Shown here one piece after another: positions 18,959 through 26,906 of a stretch of 64,000 bases of DNA (its first letter is position 1; the number at the start of each line of letters is the position of its first letter). The notes below the pieces were generated by a model. It was given only the letters and a program-made list of their open reading frames with translations, did no database searches and was not told the DNA's origin. The stretch comes from Hyphomicrobium sp. (lineage in GTDB: Bacteria > Pseudomonadota > Alphaproteobacteria > Rhizobiales > Hyphomicrobiaceae). Made by a program: the position numbers and the translations under genes. Location of the stretch: assembly GCA_022843145.1 (NCBI GenBank), contig JALHOF010000007.1, forward strand, positions 150,402-214,401. The letters run 5' to 3'.

Positions 18959-19763
18959 TCCGCTTTTTCTTTTGTGCGATGGTCGTGTCGATCGTCGGCG
19001 CGATCTCGCGGAGTTGCGGCTTGGGACCCGCGCGGCCAGTCAATGTCGGCAAGTTGAAATCGAGGGCAGCGATTGCAGTCTGTTTCGACTGTTTCGATAT
19101 CGGGGCGAGCATCGCCTGTGTTGCCGCCTTCAAGGCAGCAACCGACGTCAGGCTGCTCGACACTTGATCGAGCGACGCGAAGCTGCCGACGTAGCCTGGA
19201 ACCGGATCGTATTTCCGGTGACGGCGATAGGTCGCCTCGGCCTTCGAAGGGGCCTTCAATACCTTAACCTGCAGCTTGGCGACGCCCTTGTGACGAAAGC
19301 CTAGTTTCTCGGCGGCCGAGCGAGAGACGTCTAACTTGCGGTTGCCCCAGTATGGCCCAGCATTATTGACGCGGACGACAGCAGCCTTCTTGGTCGCCGG
19401 ATTGAACACCAGGAGTGTCGTCCCGTCTGGGTAGATCGGGCTCGCGGCGTTGTCGGGCTTGTCGGCGCGAAATGCTTCGCCGGACGAGGTCAGTCCGCAA
19501 GGGTTGTACCGGTCGCGGCGGCAGTCGTCGTAGAACGAGGTCACGAACGACTCGGTGCGACCGACGGCAGCGGACGTTTCGGAGAGCGAACGCACGCGAT
19601 GGCAGGTGCCGTGGAAGCAGTATGTCGAACCGGGTGTTTTTGCGAAAGCGTCGGATGAGGGCACGAGGCCCATCGTGAACAGGAATGCGCCAGCGAGCGC
19701 GACGAGGCGCGCTGTCCAGTTCGAGCCAACACAATGCTGCGAGCGATCGATGATCGTCGTCAT
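18936..19763 (-). CDS. RlpA-like double-psi beta-barrel protein
   Basis: A 275-residue exported protein. After a signal segment (ARLVALAGAFLFTMGLV) comes a DPBB domain of the RlpA type, with a ESFVTSFYDDCRRDRYNPCGLTSSG stretch read in pieces, SPIYPDGTTLLVFNP, VVRVNNAGPYWGNRKLDVSR and AAEKLGFRHKGVAKLQVKVL. RlpA proteins are septal or cell-wall lytic transglycosylases that bind or cut denuded glycan strands. The usual catalytic Glu/Asp/His set is not easily placed here, so only the fold is claimed. The C-terminal ~90 residues are Ala/Lys rich and lack a SPOR domain. The ATG at 19763 has an AGGAG ribosome site 5 bases upstream. Confidence 0.8.
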   Translation of the reverse strand: MTTIIDRSQHCVGSNWTARLVALAGAFLFTMGLVPSSDAFAKTPGSTYCFHGTCHRVRSLSETSAAVGRTESFVTSFYDDCRRDRYNPCGLTSSGEAFRADKPDNAASPIYPDGTTLLVFNPATKKAAVVRVNNAGPYWGNRKLDVSRSAAEKLGFRHKGVAKLQVKVLKAPSKAEATYRRHRKYDPVPGYVGSFASLDQVSSSLTSVAALKAATQAMLAPISKQSKQTAIAALDFNLPTLTGRAGPKPQLREIAPTIDTTIAQKKKRIRAAARS

Positions 19764-19917
19764 GGGAACTCCTGAATTTACCATCAAGCGCGATGCTGCG
19801 GATCGGACGTGGGCGCATGGTGCGCGGCAGCGATGCGGTGAGAGCAGGTTAACGTTGTATGCGCGATATGTGTCTCACCGGATGGTTAATGCCCGGATCG
19901 TCGCGCGAGTCCCTGCG

Positions 19918-20703
19918 TCAGATGATCCCTCTTTGATTCAACTTGGTTTTTAAGCCTGCGACCGCTTCCACCCAGGCCGTCTCGTCCGTCGAACGGAGAA
20001 CGAGCTGTGTCGATGGGCGGCCATCCTTCCAAGTCGGATACGACCCCATGGCGACACCCGGATACTGCCTCTGATGTTCGCCGAGCACTTCGGCAATCTC
20101 GCCTTCCGGTACCGAAAGATCGATCGCTGCGGCATGCATTTGCCGCCCCTTTTCCAGCCTTGGTGTGACAGCGTCGAGCATCACCTGCATCACAGCCGGC
20201 ACTCCGGCCATGACGATGACGTTGTCGATCATGAACCCAGGCGCGATGGAAACGCTGTTCTCGATCAGTTCCGACCCGGCTGGCATTCGCGCCATCCGGA
20301 GACGCGGCGGTGTGAGTTCCACGCCGCGCCGTTCGTAGTGCGGCTTCATGATTGCGAGCGCGCGCGGATCGATGTCGATGGAGACGCCAAACGCTTTGGC
20401 GATGCAATCGGCGGTGATATCGTCGTGCGTCGGTCCAATCCCACCGGTCGTGAACAGGTAACGATAGCGTCGGCGCAGTTCATTGACCGCTTCGACGATC
20501 GCGGCCTCGTCGTCGGCAACCACGCGCACTTCGCGCAGCTCGATGCCGATGGCAGTGAGATGGTCTGCTATGTGACCGATGTTGCGGTCTTTGGTGCGCC
20601 CCGAGAGGATCTCGTCACCAATGACCAGGACCGCCGCGGTGACACGACCCGGTGTTTGGCCTCTCTCGGCCGTTAACGTGTGCGGGAAGCCGCTCGCCTG
20701 CAT
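19918..20703 (-). CDS. CinA-like MoaB/Mog-domain protein
   Basis: A 261-residue protein covering the N-terminal competence/damage-inducible CinA domain, related to molybdopterin-binding MoaB/Mog folds. Motifs: AAVLVIGDEILSGRTKDRNI, the TTGGIGPTHDDITADCIAKA loop, and GVELTPPRLRMARMPAGSEL with ENSVSIAPGF. Full CinA proteins also have a C-terminal nicotinamide-mononucleotide deamidase domain, which is missing here; such short forms are common in alphaproteobacteria and hydrolyse ADP-ribose-type substrates in some species. The ATG at 20703 (QASGFPHTLTAERG) is the likely start. It is divergent from the rhodanese gene. Confidence 0.88.
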   Translation of the reverse strand: MQASGFPHTLTAERGQTPGRVTAAVLVIGDEILSGRTKDRNIGHIADHLTAIGIELREVRVVADDEAAIVEAVNELRRRYRYLFTTGGIGPTHDDITADCIAKAFGVSIDIDPRALAIMKPHYERRGVELTPPRLRMARMPAGSELIENSVSIAPGFMIDNVIVMAGVPAVMQVMLDAVTPRLEKGRQMHAAAIDLSVPEGEIAEVLGEHQRQYPGVAMGSYPTWKDGRPSTQLVLRSTDETAWVEAVAGLKTKLNQRGII

Positions 20704-20884
20704 GTCAAGTCCTGCCCGTCGGTGTGGATTTGGAATCCAGTCTACGACGTTCGCGGTATTTCGAGTCACCGAACTGTGACTCTGATGGACTTGCAGCAGG
20801 CCGATCCTCCGCGATATATTAACATTTGAATGTGTGAGTGTGCGAGAGCCGCTCACAATCCTCAAGCAGCCGTCTGGATCACCA

Positions 20885-21520
20885 ATGACCTCACGCCATG
20901 ACTTTGCGTGCTTGCGCATCGCCGCCGCCGCCATGCTCATGTTGGCGGCGGGCGCAAATACGACCCTGGCCGAGGGGCAGCAGTGCCTCAACGAGCTGGA
21001 AGCCGGCATTGCACGCGATTACAGCGACGTGACCCACCTGACGCCCGAGCAGTTCGAAGCGGCAATGAAGACGCCGGAAAAGGTGCTGCTTCTCGACGCG
21101 CGGCCCGATGGCGAGGTCGGCGTGAGCAGACTGCCGGGCGCGATCCCGGTTGACCCTGATATCGACTCCGAGGCATTTCAGGCTCGGTTCAGCGATCTGG
21201 CGCGCGGCCGAGATGTGGTCATCTATTGTTCTGTCGGCGTGCGCAGCTCCAAATTGGCGAGCCGGGTTCGCGAGGTCATGCAGAAGCTCGGGGCCAAGCG
21301 TGTCGCGAACTTGCGCGGCGGAATTTTCGCGTGGCACAACACCGGGCGTCCCTTGCTCGACACGTCCGGTGGAACCGAGCTGGTGCATCCATACAGCTCA
21401 CGCTGGACATACTATCTCGACTTCAAAGATCTCGCGAGCTACGCGCCGCGTGCTCTCGATGGGCAGCCGATTAAACAAAGCCGTGCGCCGCGGCCTTGGT
21501 CGTCGTATTTGCCCTTCTGA
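20885..21520 (+). CDS. Exported rhodanese-like protein
   Basis: A 211-residue protein with a signal peptide (LRIAAAAMLMLAAGANTTLA) and a rhodanese domain. The active-site loop reads YCSVGVRSSKLA, with the catalytic Cys in CSVGVR as required, preceded by LLLDARPDGEVGVSRLPGAI. Rhodaneses transfer sulfane sulfur; in the periplasm they may handle thiosulfate or act in redox stress. The C-terminal 45 residues (TYYLDFKDLASYAPRALDG) are extra. The ATG at 20885 is used. It is followed by sfsA in the same direction, 70 bases downstream. Confidence 0.88.
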   Translation: MTSRHDFACLRIAAAAMLMLAAGANTTLAEGQQCLNELEAGIARDYSDVTHLTPEQFEAAMKTPEKVLLLDARPDGEVGVSRLPGAIPVDPDIDSEAFQARFSDLARGRDVVIYCSVGVRSSKLASRVREVMQKLGAKRVANLRGGIFAWHNTGRPLLDTSGGTELVHPYSSRWTYYLDFKDLASYAPRALDGQPIKQSRAPRPWSSYLPF

Positions 21521-21590
21521 GAGCTGACCCGAACGCACCGGCACCGATCTGTCTCTTGCCGGCCAAGCGTCTACATCGCATCATTGAACG

Positions 21591-22304
21591 ATGCGATTCC
21601 CTTCCCCCCTCGTACGCGGCCGATTGATCCAGCGATACAAGCGGTTCCTGGCTGATGTTGCCCTCGACGACGGTGCGACGATCACCGCGACCTGCTCGAA
21701 CACCGGCTCGATGCTCGGACTGACCGCGCCCGGATCCGTCGTGTGGCTCTCAGAAAACGACAGCCCGACGCGAAAATACCGTCACACTTGGGAAATGATC
21801 GAAGCCGATCTCGGCAAGGGCCCGACGCTCGTCGGCATCAACACAAGCCTTCCAAACAAGATCGTGTCGGATGCGATCGAGGCCGGCGCCGTGGCGGATC
21901 TCGCCGGGTATCCCTCACTTCGCCGAGAGGTCAAGTACGGTGCCAACAGTCGTATCGACATCCTGCTCGAGCATCCCGATAAGGGCCTAGCCTACGTCGA
22001 AGTCAAGAATGTGCACTTGATGCGGAAGCCGGGCCTCGCCGAGTTTCCGGACAGCAAGACCGAGCGCGGCGTCAAACATCTCGATGAACTGGGCAATATG
22101 GTCGAGGCGGGCCACAGGGCGGTGATGGTGTTCCTGGTGCAGCGTGCCGACGCCGCGAGGTTCTCAGTGGCCCGCGACATCGACCCGGTTTATGGCACCG
22201 CGTTCGAGCGTGCGACATCACGCGGCGTGGAGGCCATTGCGCTCCGTTGCCGGTTGTCATCCGACGAAATCGCCGTCGACAGGGCGATCCCGATCAAGCG
22301 CTGA
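21591..22304 (+). CDS. sfsA: SfsA family DNA-binding/nuclease-like protein
   Basis: SfsA is named from sugar fermentation stimulation in E. coli and has a PD-(D/E)XK nuclease-like core; the true role is uncertain. The 237-residue product has the usual length and motifs: [17 protein letters not shown] (N-terminal OB part), [52 protein letters not shown], and the catalytic-like YVEVKNVHL. The ATG at 21591 gives the typical [12 protein letters not shown] start. Its last 11 bases overlap the end of the convergent FkbM methyltransferase gene. Confidence 0.95.
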   Translation: MRFPSPLVRGRLIQRYKRFLADVALDDGATITATCSNTGSMLGLTAPGSVVWLSENDSPTRKYRHTWEMIEADLGKGPTLVGINTSLPNKIVSDAIEAGAVADLAGYPSLRREVKYGANSRIDILLEHPDKGLAYVEVKNVHLMRKPGLAEFPDSKTERGVKHLDELGNMVEAGHRAVMVFLVQRADAARFSVARDIDPVYGTAFERATSRGVEAIALRCRLSSDEIAVDRAIPIKR

Positions 22305-23181
22305 CAGGGCTGCGGCGGCGTCGCAGAACGGCGTTGCCCGGTCCAGTTTTCAGAACGTCGTAACCCAGTGCCGCGATTTCACCGACAAGATCGCGCGACC
22401 ACAATACGCGGTTGTTCTCGAAGATCAGCAGAGATGGCCACAGCGATGGCGGCGCCGATTCGAAGAACGCGGTGAGCACGGCGTCTTCGTGACCTTCGAT
22501 ATCCATCTTGATGGCATCGATGCGCTGCAGATCGTGACGCTCGGCGAGTGCGAGAAGTGTCTCTGTCGCGACCTCGATCCCGCCATCCTCGAACCGCGCG
22601 CCGGCTGCCTCCGCGATCGTCGTGTTGCCGATGTTGCCGGCAAGAATGCGCAGCCGGACGGTCCCCGCACGGTCGGACAATGCGTGTGGCACGATGCGCG
22701 TGCCCGAATGCCCACTGGCTGCGATGTTGAAGGCGAGGCGCGCGCGGACAACGGGATGCGGCTCGACGGCGATGACGGTTGCGTCGGCTCCACCGCGAGC
22801 GGCGACGAACAATGCGTAGGCACCCACGTTCGCGCCGACGTCGATGAACACGAACCCAGGACCGACTAGAGGCTCCAGGATGGCCAGATCGTCGGGATCG
22901 AAATAGTGCGGCGTGAACAACAGCCGCTTTTCGCAGGCATTTCCGGTCGTGTGCAGCCGCATGCGCGCGCCAAGTACTTCGACGTCAACGGCACCACCGT
23001 GGGCACGCGACCCGAGCGACCGCGCCAGCGAGGCCACCCGCCTCCCGAGTGCATTGCGCGGTAGCCGCCGCGTCACTCCCACGACTGCATCCAGCCAACC
23101 GGGCGCCTTGAGCGAGCCGAATGGCACGTCCGTGTTGCTGCTGCCGTCGCCGCGTCCGCTCATATCGTTTTGAGGTCCCAT
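22294..23181 (-). CDS. FkbM family methyltransferase
   Basis: A 295-residue SAM-dependent O-methyltransferase. The FkbM domain covers the C-terminal two-thirds: [19 protein letters not shown] (SAM site), [37 protein letters not shown] with EGHEDAVL (motif after the catalytic region), and [11 protein letters not shown]. Substrates in this family are sugars of polysaccharides or glycolipids and some antibiotics; none is evident here. The start may be the ATG at 23181 or the one at 23163. It overlaps the end of sfsA by 11 bases. Confidence 0.85.
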   Translation of the reverse strand: MGPQNDMSGRGDGSSNTDVPFGSLKAPGWLDAVVGVTRRLPRNALGRRVASLARSLGSRAHGGAVDVEVLGARMRLHTTGNACEKRLLFTPHYFDPDDLAILEPLVGPGFVFIDVGANVGAYALFVAARGGADATVIAVEPHPVVRARLAFNIAASGHSGTRIVPHALSDRAGTVRLRILAGNIGNTTIAEAAGARFEDGGIEVATETLLALAERHDLQRIDAIKMDIEGHEDAVLTAFFESAPPSLWPSLLIFENNRVLWSRDLVGEIAALGYDVLKTGPGNAVLRRRRSPVSA

Positions 23182-23366
23182 GCTGATCTGCCGCCGTTAC
23201 CGCAGTTTCAGACGTGGCTGTCAATGCGCCGGAATCCTCATCAAGCCTCCGCCCGCACACGCCACTGTGACAGCAATTGAGATGACGGCATGAAACGCTT
23301 GCGGCACAACTTGCGTAACTTGCTGCAAACGCCAAGATGCGCGTTACCACAGGAGCCCGAAGACCG

Positions 23367-23861
23367 ATGTTCACCCGCCGCGACTTCTCCCGTGCCGCCG
23401 CCAGCCTCGCCGTGGTGCTCGGCAGTGGCGCAACCGCCCGGGCCGCCGGGCCATCAGGAGCAAAGTTCGAGATCATGAAAACCGATGACGAGTGGAAGAA
23501 GATCCTGACCAAGGAGCAGTTCCACGTGCTCCGCAAGCACGGCACCGAGCGCGCCGGGACGAGCCCCCTCGACAAGGTTTATGAACCGGGGACTTACCAT
23601 TGCGCGGGTTGCGATCTGCCCTTGTTCGCATCCGACACCAAGTTCGACAGCGGTACGGGCTGGCCGAGCTTCTACAAGCCGATCGAAAAGGCCGTTGGCA
23701 GCACAGTTGACAGCAGCTTCTTCATGACCCGGACCGAGATCCATTGCGCGCGCTGCGGCGGCCATCTCGGCCATGTCTTCGAAGATGGACCGAAGCCAAC
23801 CGGTCTGCGCTACTGCATGAACGGGGTTGCAATGAAGTTCGTGCCGAAGACCACGGGCTGA
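23367..23861 (+). CDS. msrB: Peptide-methionine (R)-S-oxide reductase, exported
   Basis: Reduces methionine-R-sulfoxide in damaged proteins. The 164-residue product starts at the ATG at 23367 with a Tat-like signal ([20 protein letters not shown]), so the protein is probably exported. The MsrB domain is complete: EEW-type start ([21 protein letters not shown]), two zinc CxxC pairs ([21 protein letters not shown]), the GTGWPSF motif, and RYCMNGVAM with the catalytic Cys. The msrA gene follows 60 bases downstream in the same direction, giving an envelope repair pair for both sulfoxide stereoisomers. Confidence 0.95.
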   Translation: MFTRRDFSRAAASLAVVLGSGATARAAGPSGAKFEIMKTDDEWKKILTKEQFHVLRKHGTERAGTSPLDKVYEPGTYHCAGCDLPLFASDTKFDSGTGWPSFYKPIEKAVGSTVDSSFFMTRTEIHCARCGGHLGHVFEDGPKPTGLRYCMNGVAMKFVPKTTG

Positions 23862-23921
23862 GATTACCTTCTTGGTTCATTGACAGACAGCCCGCCGCCG
23901 ATCCTTCGACCGGAGATTCCC

Positions 23922-24566
23922 ATGTTGCGCCTCGCCACCGCCATTGCCGTCGCCGCCCTCGTCGGGTTCTCCGCCGCCCCGCGCGCCGACGATACGCCGC
24001 CAGCCAAGGACGGCGTCGGCGTGGCGACATTCGGATCGGGTTGCTTCTGGTGCACCGAAGTCGATTTCGACAAGGTGCCGGGCGTGCTGACGACCGTCTC
24101 CGGCTACATGGGCGGCAAAACGAAGAATCCCACTTACGATCAGGTCGGAACCGGCCGCACTGGGCATATCGAAGTGCTTCAGGTCACCTATGACAAGAAG
24201 AAGGTCGACTTCCCCTTTCTCCTGGAACACTTCTGGAAGACGACCGACGTGACGGACAGCGGAGGCCAATTCTGCGACCGCGGCAACCAGTATCGCCCGG
24301 TCATCTTCACACATGACGACGAGCAGTCGAAACTCGCGATCGCTGGCAAGGAAGCGATCGATAAATCCGGCAAGCTCGGCAAACCCGTCGCAGTTCAGAT
24401 CTCACCACGGGCTGAATTTACCGCCGCCGAGGAGTATCACCAGAATTTCTACAAAAAAGATCCTGGCCGCTACTTCAGTTATCGCGCTGGATGCGGGCGT
24501 GACGGCACCCTGGATCGTCTATGGGGTAAGGACCGTTTGAGCCATCTCGGTCCAAAGACGCAGTAA
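23922..24566 (+). CDS. msrA: Peptide-methionine (S)-S-oxide reductase, exported
   Basis: Reduces methionine-S-sulfoxide. The 214-residue product begins with a Sec signal peptide (LATAIAVAALVGFSAAPRA) after the ATG at 23922, which has GGAG 6 bases upstream. The MsrA domain has the catalytic GSGCFWCTEVDF motif, SGYMGG, the GHIEVLQVTYD strand, FWKTTDVTDSGGQFCDRGNQYRP (read in parts) and AEEYHQNFY. A second Cys (AGCGRDG) near the C-terminus could serve as a resolving thiol. Together with msrB it probably protects periplasmic proteins from oxidants. Confidence 0.95.
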   Translation: MLRLATAIAVAALVGFSAAPRADDTPPAKDGVGVATFGSGCFWCTEVDFDKVPGVLTTVSGYMGGKTKNPTYDQVGTGRTGHIEVLQVTYDKKKVDFPFLLEHFWKTTDVTDSGGQFCDRGNQYRPVIFTHDDEQSKLAIAGKEAIDKSGKLGKPVAVQISPRAEFTAAEEYHQNFYKKDPGRYFSYRAGCGRDGTLDRLWGKDRLSHLGPKTQ

Positions 24567-24671
24567 AACTTATTCCCGGGTCGGGTGAAGTCCGATCCAT
24601 GGTTGAAGGATCGGCAAGGGATACGTTGTTTTTTCGATCCGCAATCCTGTCAGGCACGTTAGCATGTCGCC

Positions 24672-25658
24672 ATGCAACCGAAGCCGGCAGGGATACCGCG
24701 ATTGAATCGATCCGCAGCGACACGCGCGACCAGCGACCCCTTCGAGACGACGATGCTCGACGTCGGGGACGGCCATGAGATCTACGTCGAGCGCGTCGGA
24801 CGGCGCGACGGGATCCCGGCGATCTACCTGCACGGCGGACCCGGCAGCGGGTGCCAGGCTGCTCATCGTGAACTCTTTGATCAGGACGTCTTCTCAGCTG
24901 TCTTGTTCGACCAGCGCGGCGCGGGCCGCTCGCGGCCGTGGCTCGGACTGCATGCCAACACGACCGCACACCTCGTCGCCGACATTGAGCGCATTCGCCA
25001 CTTTTGCCGCTTCGACCGCATGATCGTGGTCGGCGGCTCTTGGGGCTCGACGCTGGCCACAGCCTACGCCGAGCAGTACCCCGAGCGCGTGGCTGGACTG
25101 GTGATGCGCGCGGTTTTCATGGGTACACCGGCGGAGGTCGACTGGGCGTTCCTCGGGGGACCGCGCCGGTTCAGGCCGGAACTCTACGAGCAGTTCATCG
25201 GCTGGCTACCCGAGCGTGAGCGGCACGCGCCGCTCGAAGCCTACTACCGCCGGCTGTTGCATCCCGAGCCCGACGTGCAGGTTCCGGCGGCGTGGGCCTG
25301 GCATCATTACGAGCGCGCATTGTCGGAGCTGGTGCCGGGCGCCACAACTATCCCCGAAGCCTTACGGACCACTGGCAGGCCCCCGCCGACGGCTGTGATG
25401 GAGGCCCATTACCTAGCGCATGATTGCTTCCTCAGGCCCGATCAGCTCATCGCCGAAGCCGGCAAGCTCGCGGGCATCCCCGGCACGATCGTGCAGAGCC
25501 GCTACGATCTCCTATGCCCTCCCGTCAGCGCCTATCGCTTGCACATGGCGTGGCCCGGATCGGAGCTCGCGTTCATCGAAGCCGCCGGCCACGCCATGAG
25601 CGAAGCGGGCGTTCGAGAGGCGATGCGCGCCGCTCTGGAGCGGTTGGGGCGGCGGTGA
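24672..25658 (+). CDS. pip: Proline iminopeptidase
   Basis: Serine peptidase of the alpha/beta-hydrolase S33 family that removes N-terminal proline from peptides. The 328-residue product has the oxyanion segment YLHGGPGSGC, the DQRGAGRSRPW motif, the nucleophile elbow VGGSWGSTLA, a family segment WAWHHYERALSEL, QSRYDLLCPP carrying the catalytic Asp, and AGHAMSE with the catalytic His. The ATG at 24672 is used; the first 25 residues are longer than usual and a shorter start is possible. It lies between msrA and rsgA on the same strand, with 100-base gaps. Confidence 0.93.
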   Translation: MQPKPAGIPRLNRSAATRATSDPFETTMLDVGDGHEIYVERVGRRDGIPAIYLHGGPGSGCQAAHRELFDQDVFSAVLFDQRGAGRSRPWLGLHANTTAHLVADIERIRHFCRFDRMIVVGGSWGSTLATAYAEQYPERVAGLVMRAVFMGTPAEVDWAFLGGPRRFRPELYEQFIGWLPERERHAPLEAYYRRLLHPEPDVQVPAAWAWHHYERALSELVPGATTIPEALRTTGRPPPTAVMEAHYLAHDCFLRPDQLIAEAGKLAGIPGTIVQSRYDLLCPPVSAYRLHMAWPGSELAFIEAAGHAMSEAGVREAMRAALERLGRR

Positions 25659-25846
25659 GGACTGAGAACAGCCAGTTCCTGCCGACCCGAGGTTGACCCT
25701 TCACCTCAGTTGGCGAATGGTAGCGCCGACGGGTGGATCGAAAGGGATCACGGCTTGGCTTCGGCCGGCGGTGTTATTTCGTCGGCTCAATCGTCGGCGG
25801 TGATCAGTTCAACGCACGCGAGGCCGTGCTCGATGAAGGCGCAAGA

Positions 25847-26830
25847 ATGTCTCTCGAAGAGCTAGGCTGGAATGGGCAGTGGCGAGAGAAATTCGAGGCC
25901 TTTGCTGCAACGGGGTTCGTGCCCGCACGTGTGGTCGGTGAACACCGAAGTCACTATCGCGTGGCAACCGAAGCCGCAGAAATTTCCGCTGGCACAACCG
26001 GTCGCCTCCGCAACACGGTGGCGCAGCGATCGGACTTGCCCGGCGTCGGAGACTTCGTGGCCGTAGCCTTGTCCGGGGGTGACAGCCCTTCGACGATCGA
26101 AGCGGTCCTGCCGCGGACGAGCGCCTTGATCCGCAAGGCCTCGGGCACACCCGACCCGCAACTGCTGGCGGCGAATATCGATGTCGTCTTTATCGTGACC
26201 GCCCTAGGCGGCGACTATAATCTTCCGCGAATGATGCGCTATCTTGCCTTGGTGCAGCAAAGCGGCGCCAGTCCCGTGATCGTGGTCAACAAATCGGATC
26301 TGGAGAACGATGTTGTCGGCCCGGCCGGACAGATCGAAGGAATCGGTTCACAGATTCCCGTCCATGTGATCAGCGCGCGTGACCGCGAATGTACCCATGT
26401 GCTCGAACAGTATTTCACGGGCAATCGCACAGTCGCCCTCTTCGGTTCCTCCGGCGTTGGCAAATCGACATTGACGAACCAGCTCCTCGGTCGCGACGCG
26501 CAAGCGACACAGGAAGTGCGTGGCTATGACGGTCGCGGCCGCCATACGACAACTCATCGGCAACTCTTCGTGCGGACACGAGGCGGGGCCATTGTCGACA
26601 CGCCCGGGCTGCGGGGGCTCGAACTCTGGAACACGGCAAATGCCGACGCAAATCGCTTCGATGATATCGAACGACTGGCATTGCAGTGCCGGTTCAGCAA
26701 TTGCCATCATAAGTCCGAGCCGGATTGCGCCGTTCGATCCGCCGTCGAGCGCGGCGAGGTCGACAGCGCCCATTTTGCCGAGTTCATCAATTCTGCAAAT
26801 GGTCGTGAACCAAACATGACTGGAAGGTAA
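25847..26830 (+). CDS. rsgA: Ribosome small-subunit GTPase RsgA
   Basis: Circularly permuted GTPase that checks late maturation of the 30S subunit. The 327-residue product has the permuted order G4-G5-G1-G3: VVNKSDL, SARD, then FGSSGVGKSTL and IVDTPGLRGLEL. An OB-like N-terminal half (GRLRNTVAQRSDLPGVGDFV) and the C-terminal zinc site (LQCRFSNCHHKSEPDCAV) are present. The ATG at 25847 follows AAGG; the frame is open to 25733, but that segment carries no family sequence. It is followed by the convergent EF-G-like gene. Confidence 0.94.
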   Translation: MSLEELGWNGQWREKFEAFAATGFVPARVVGEHRSHYRVATEAAEISAGTTGRLRNTVAQRSDLPGVGDFVAVALSGGDSPSTIEAVLPRTSALIRKASGTPDPQLLAANIDVVFIVTALGGDYNLPRMMRYLALVQQSGASPVIVVNKSDLENDVVGPAGQIEGIGSQIPVHVISARDRECTHVLEQYFTGNRTVALFGSSGVGKSTLTNQLLGRDAQATQEVRGYDGRGRHTTTHRQLFVRTRGGAIVDTPGLRGLELWNTANADANRFDDIERLALQCRFSNCHHKSEPDCAVRSAVERGEVDSAHFAEFINSANGREPNMTGR

Positions 26831-26906
26831 GTCCCCGCGAATTCGAGTGCGCGGGGAGCGACGGTGCTGGCTGCGGCAGGCGGACAGCGATTGCGTCCAT
26901 GGCCCT

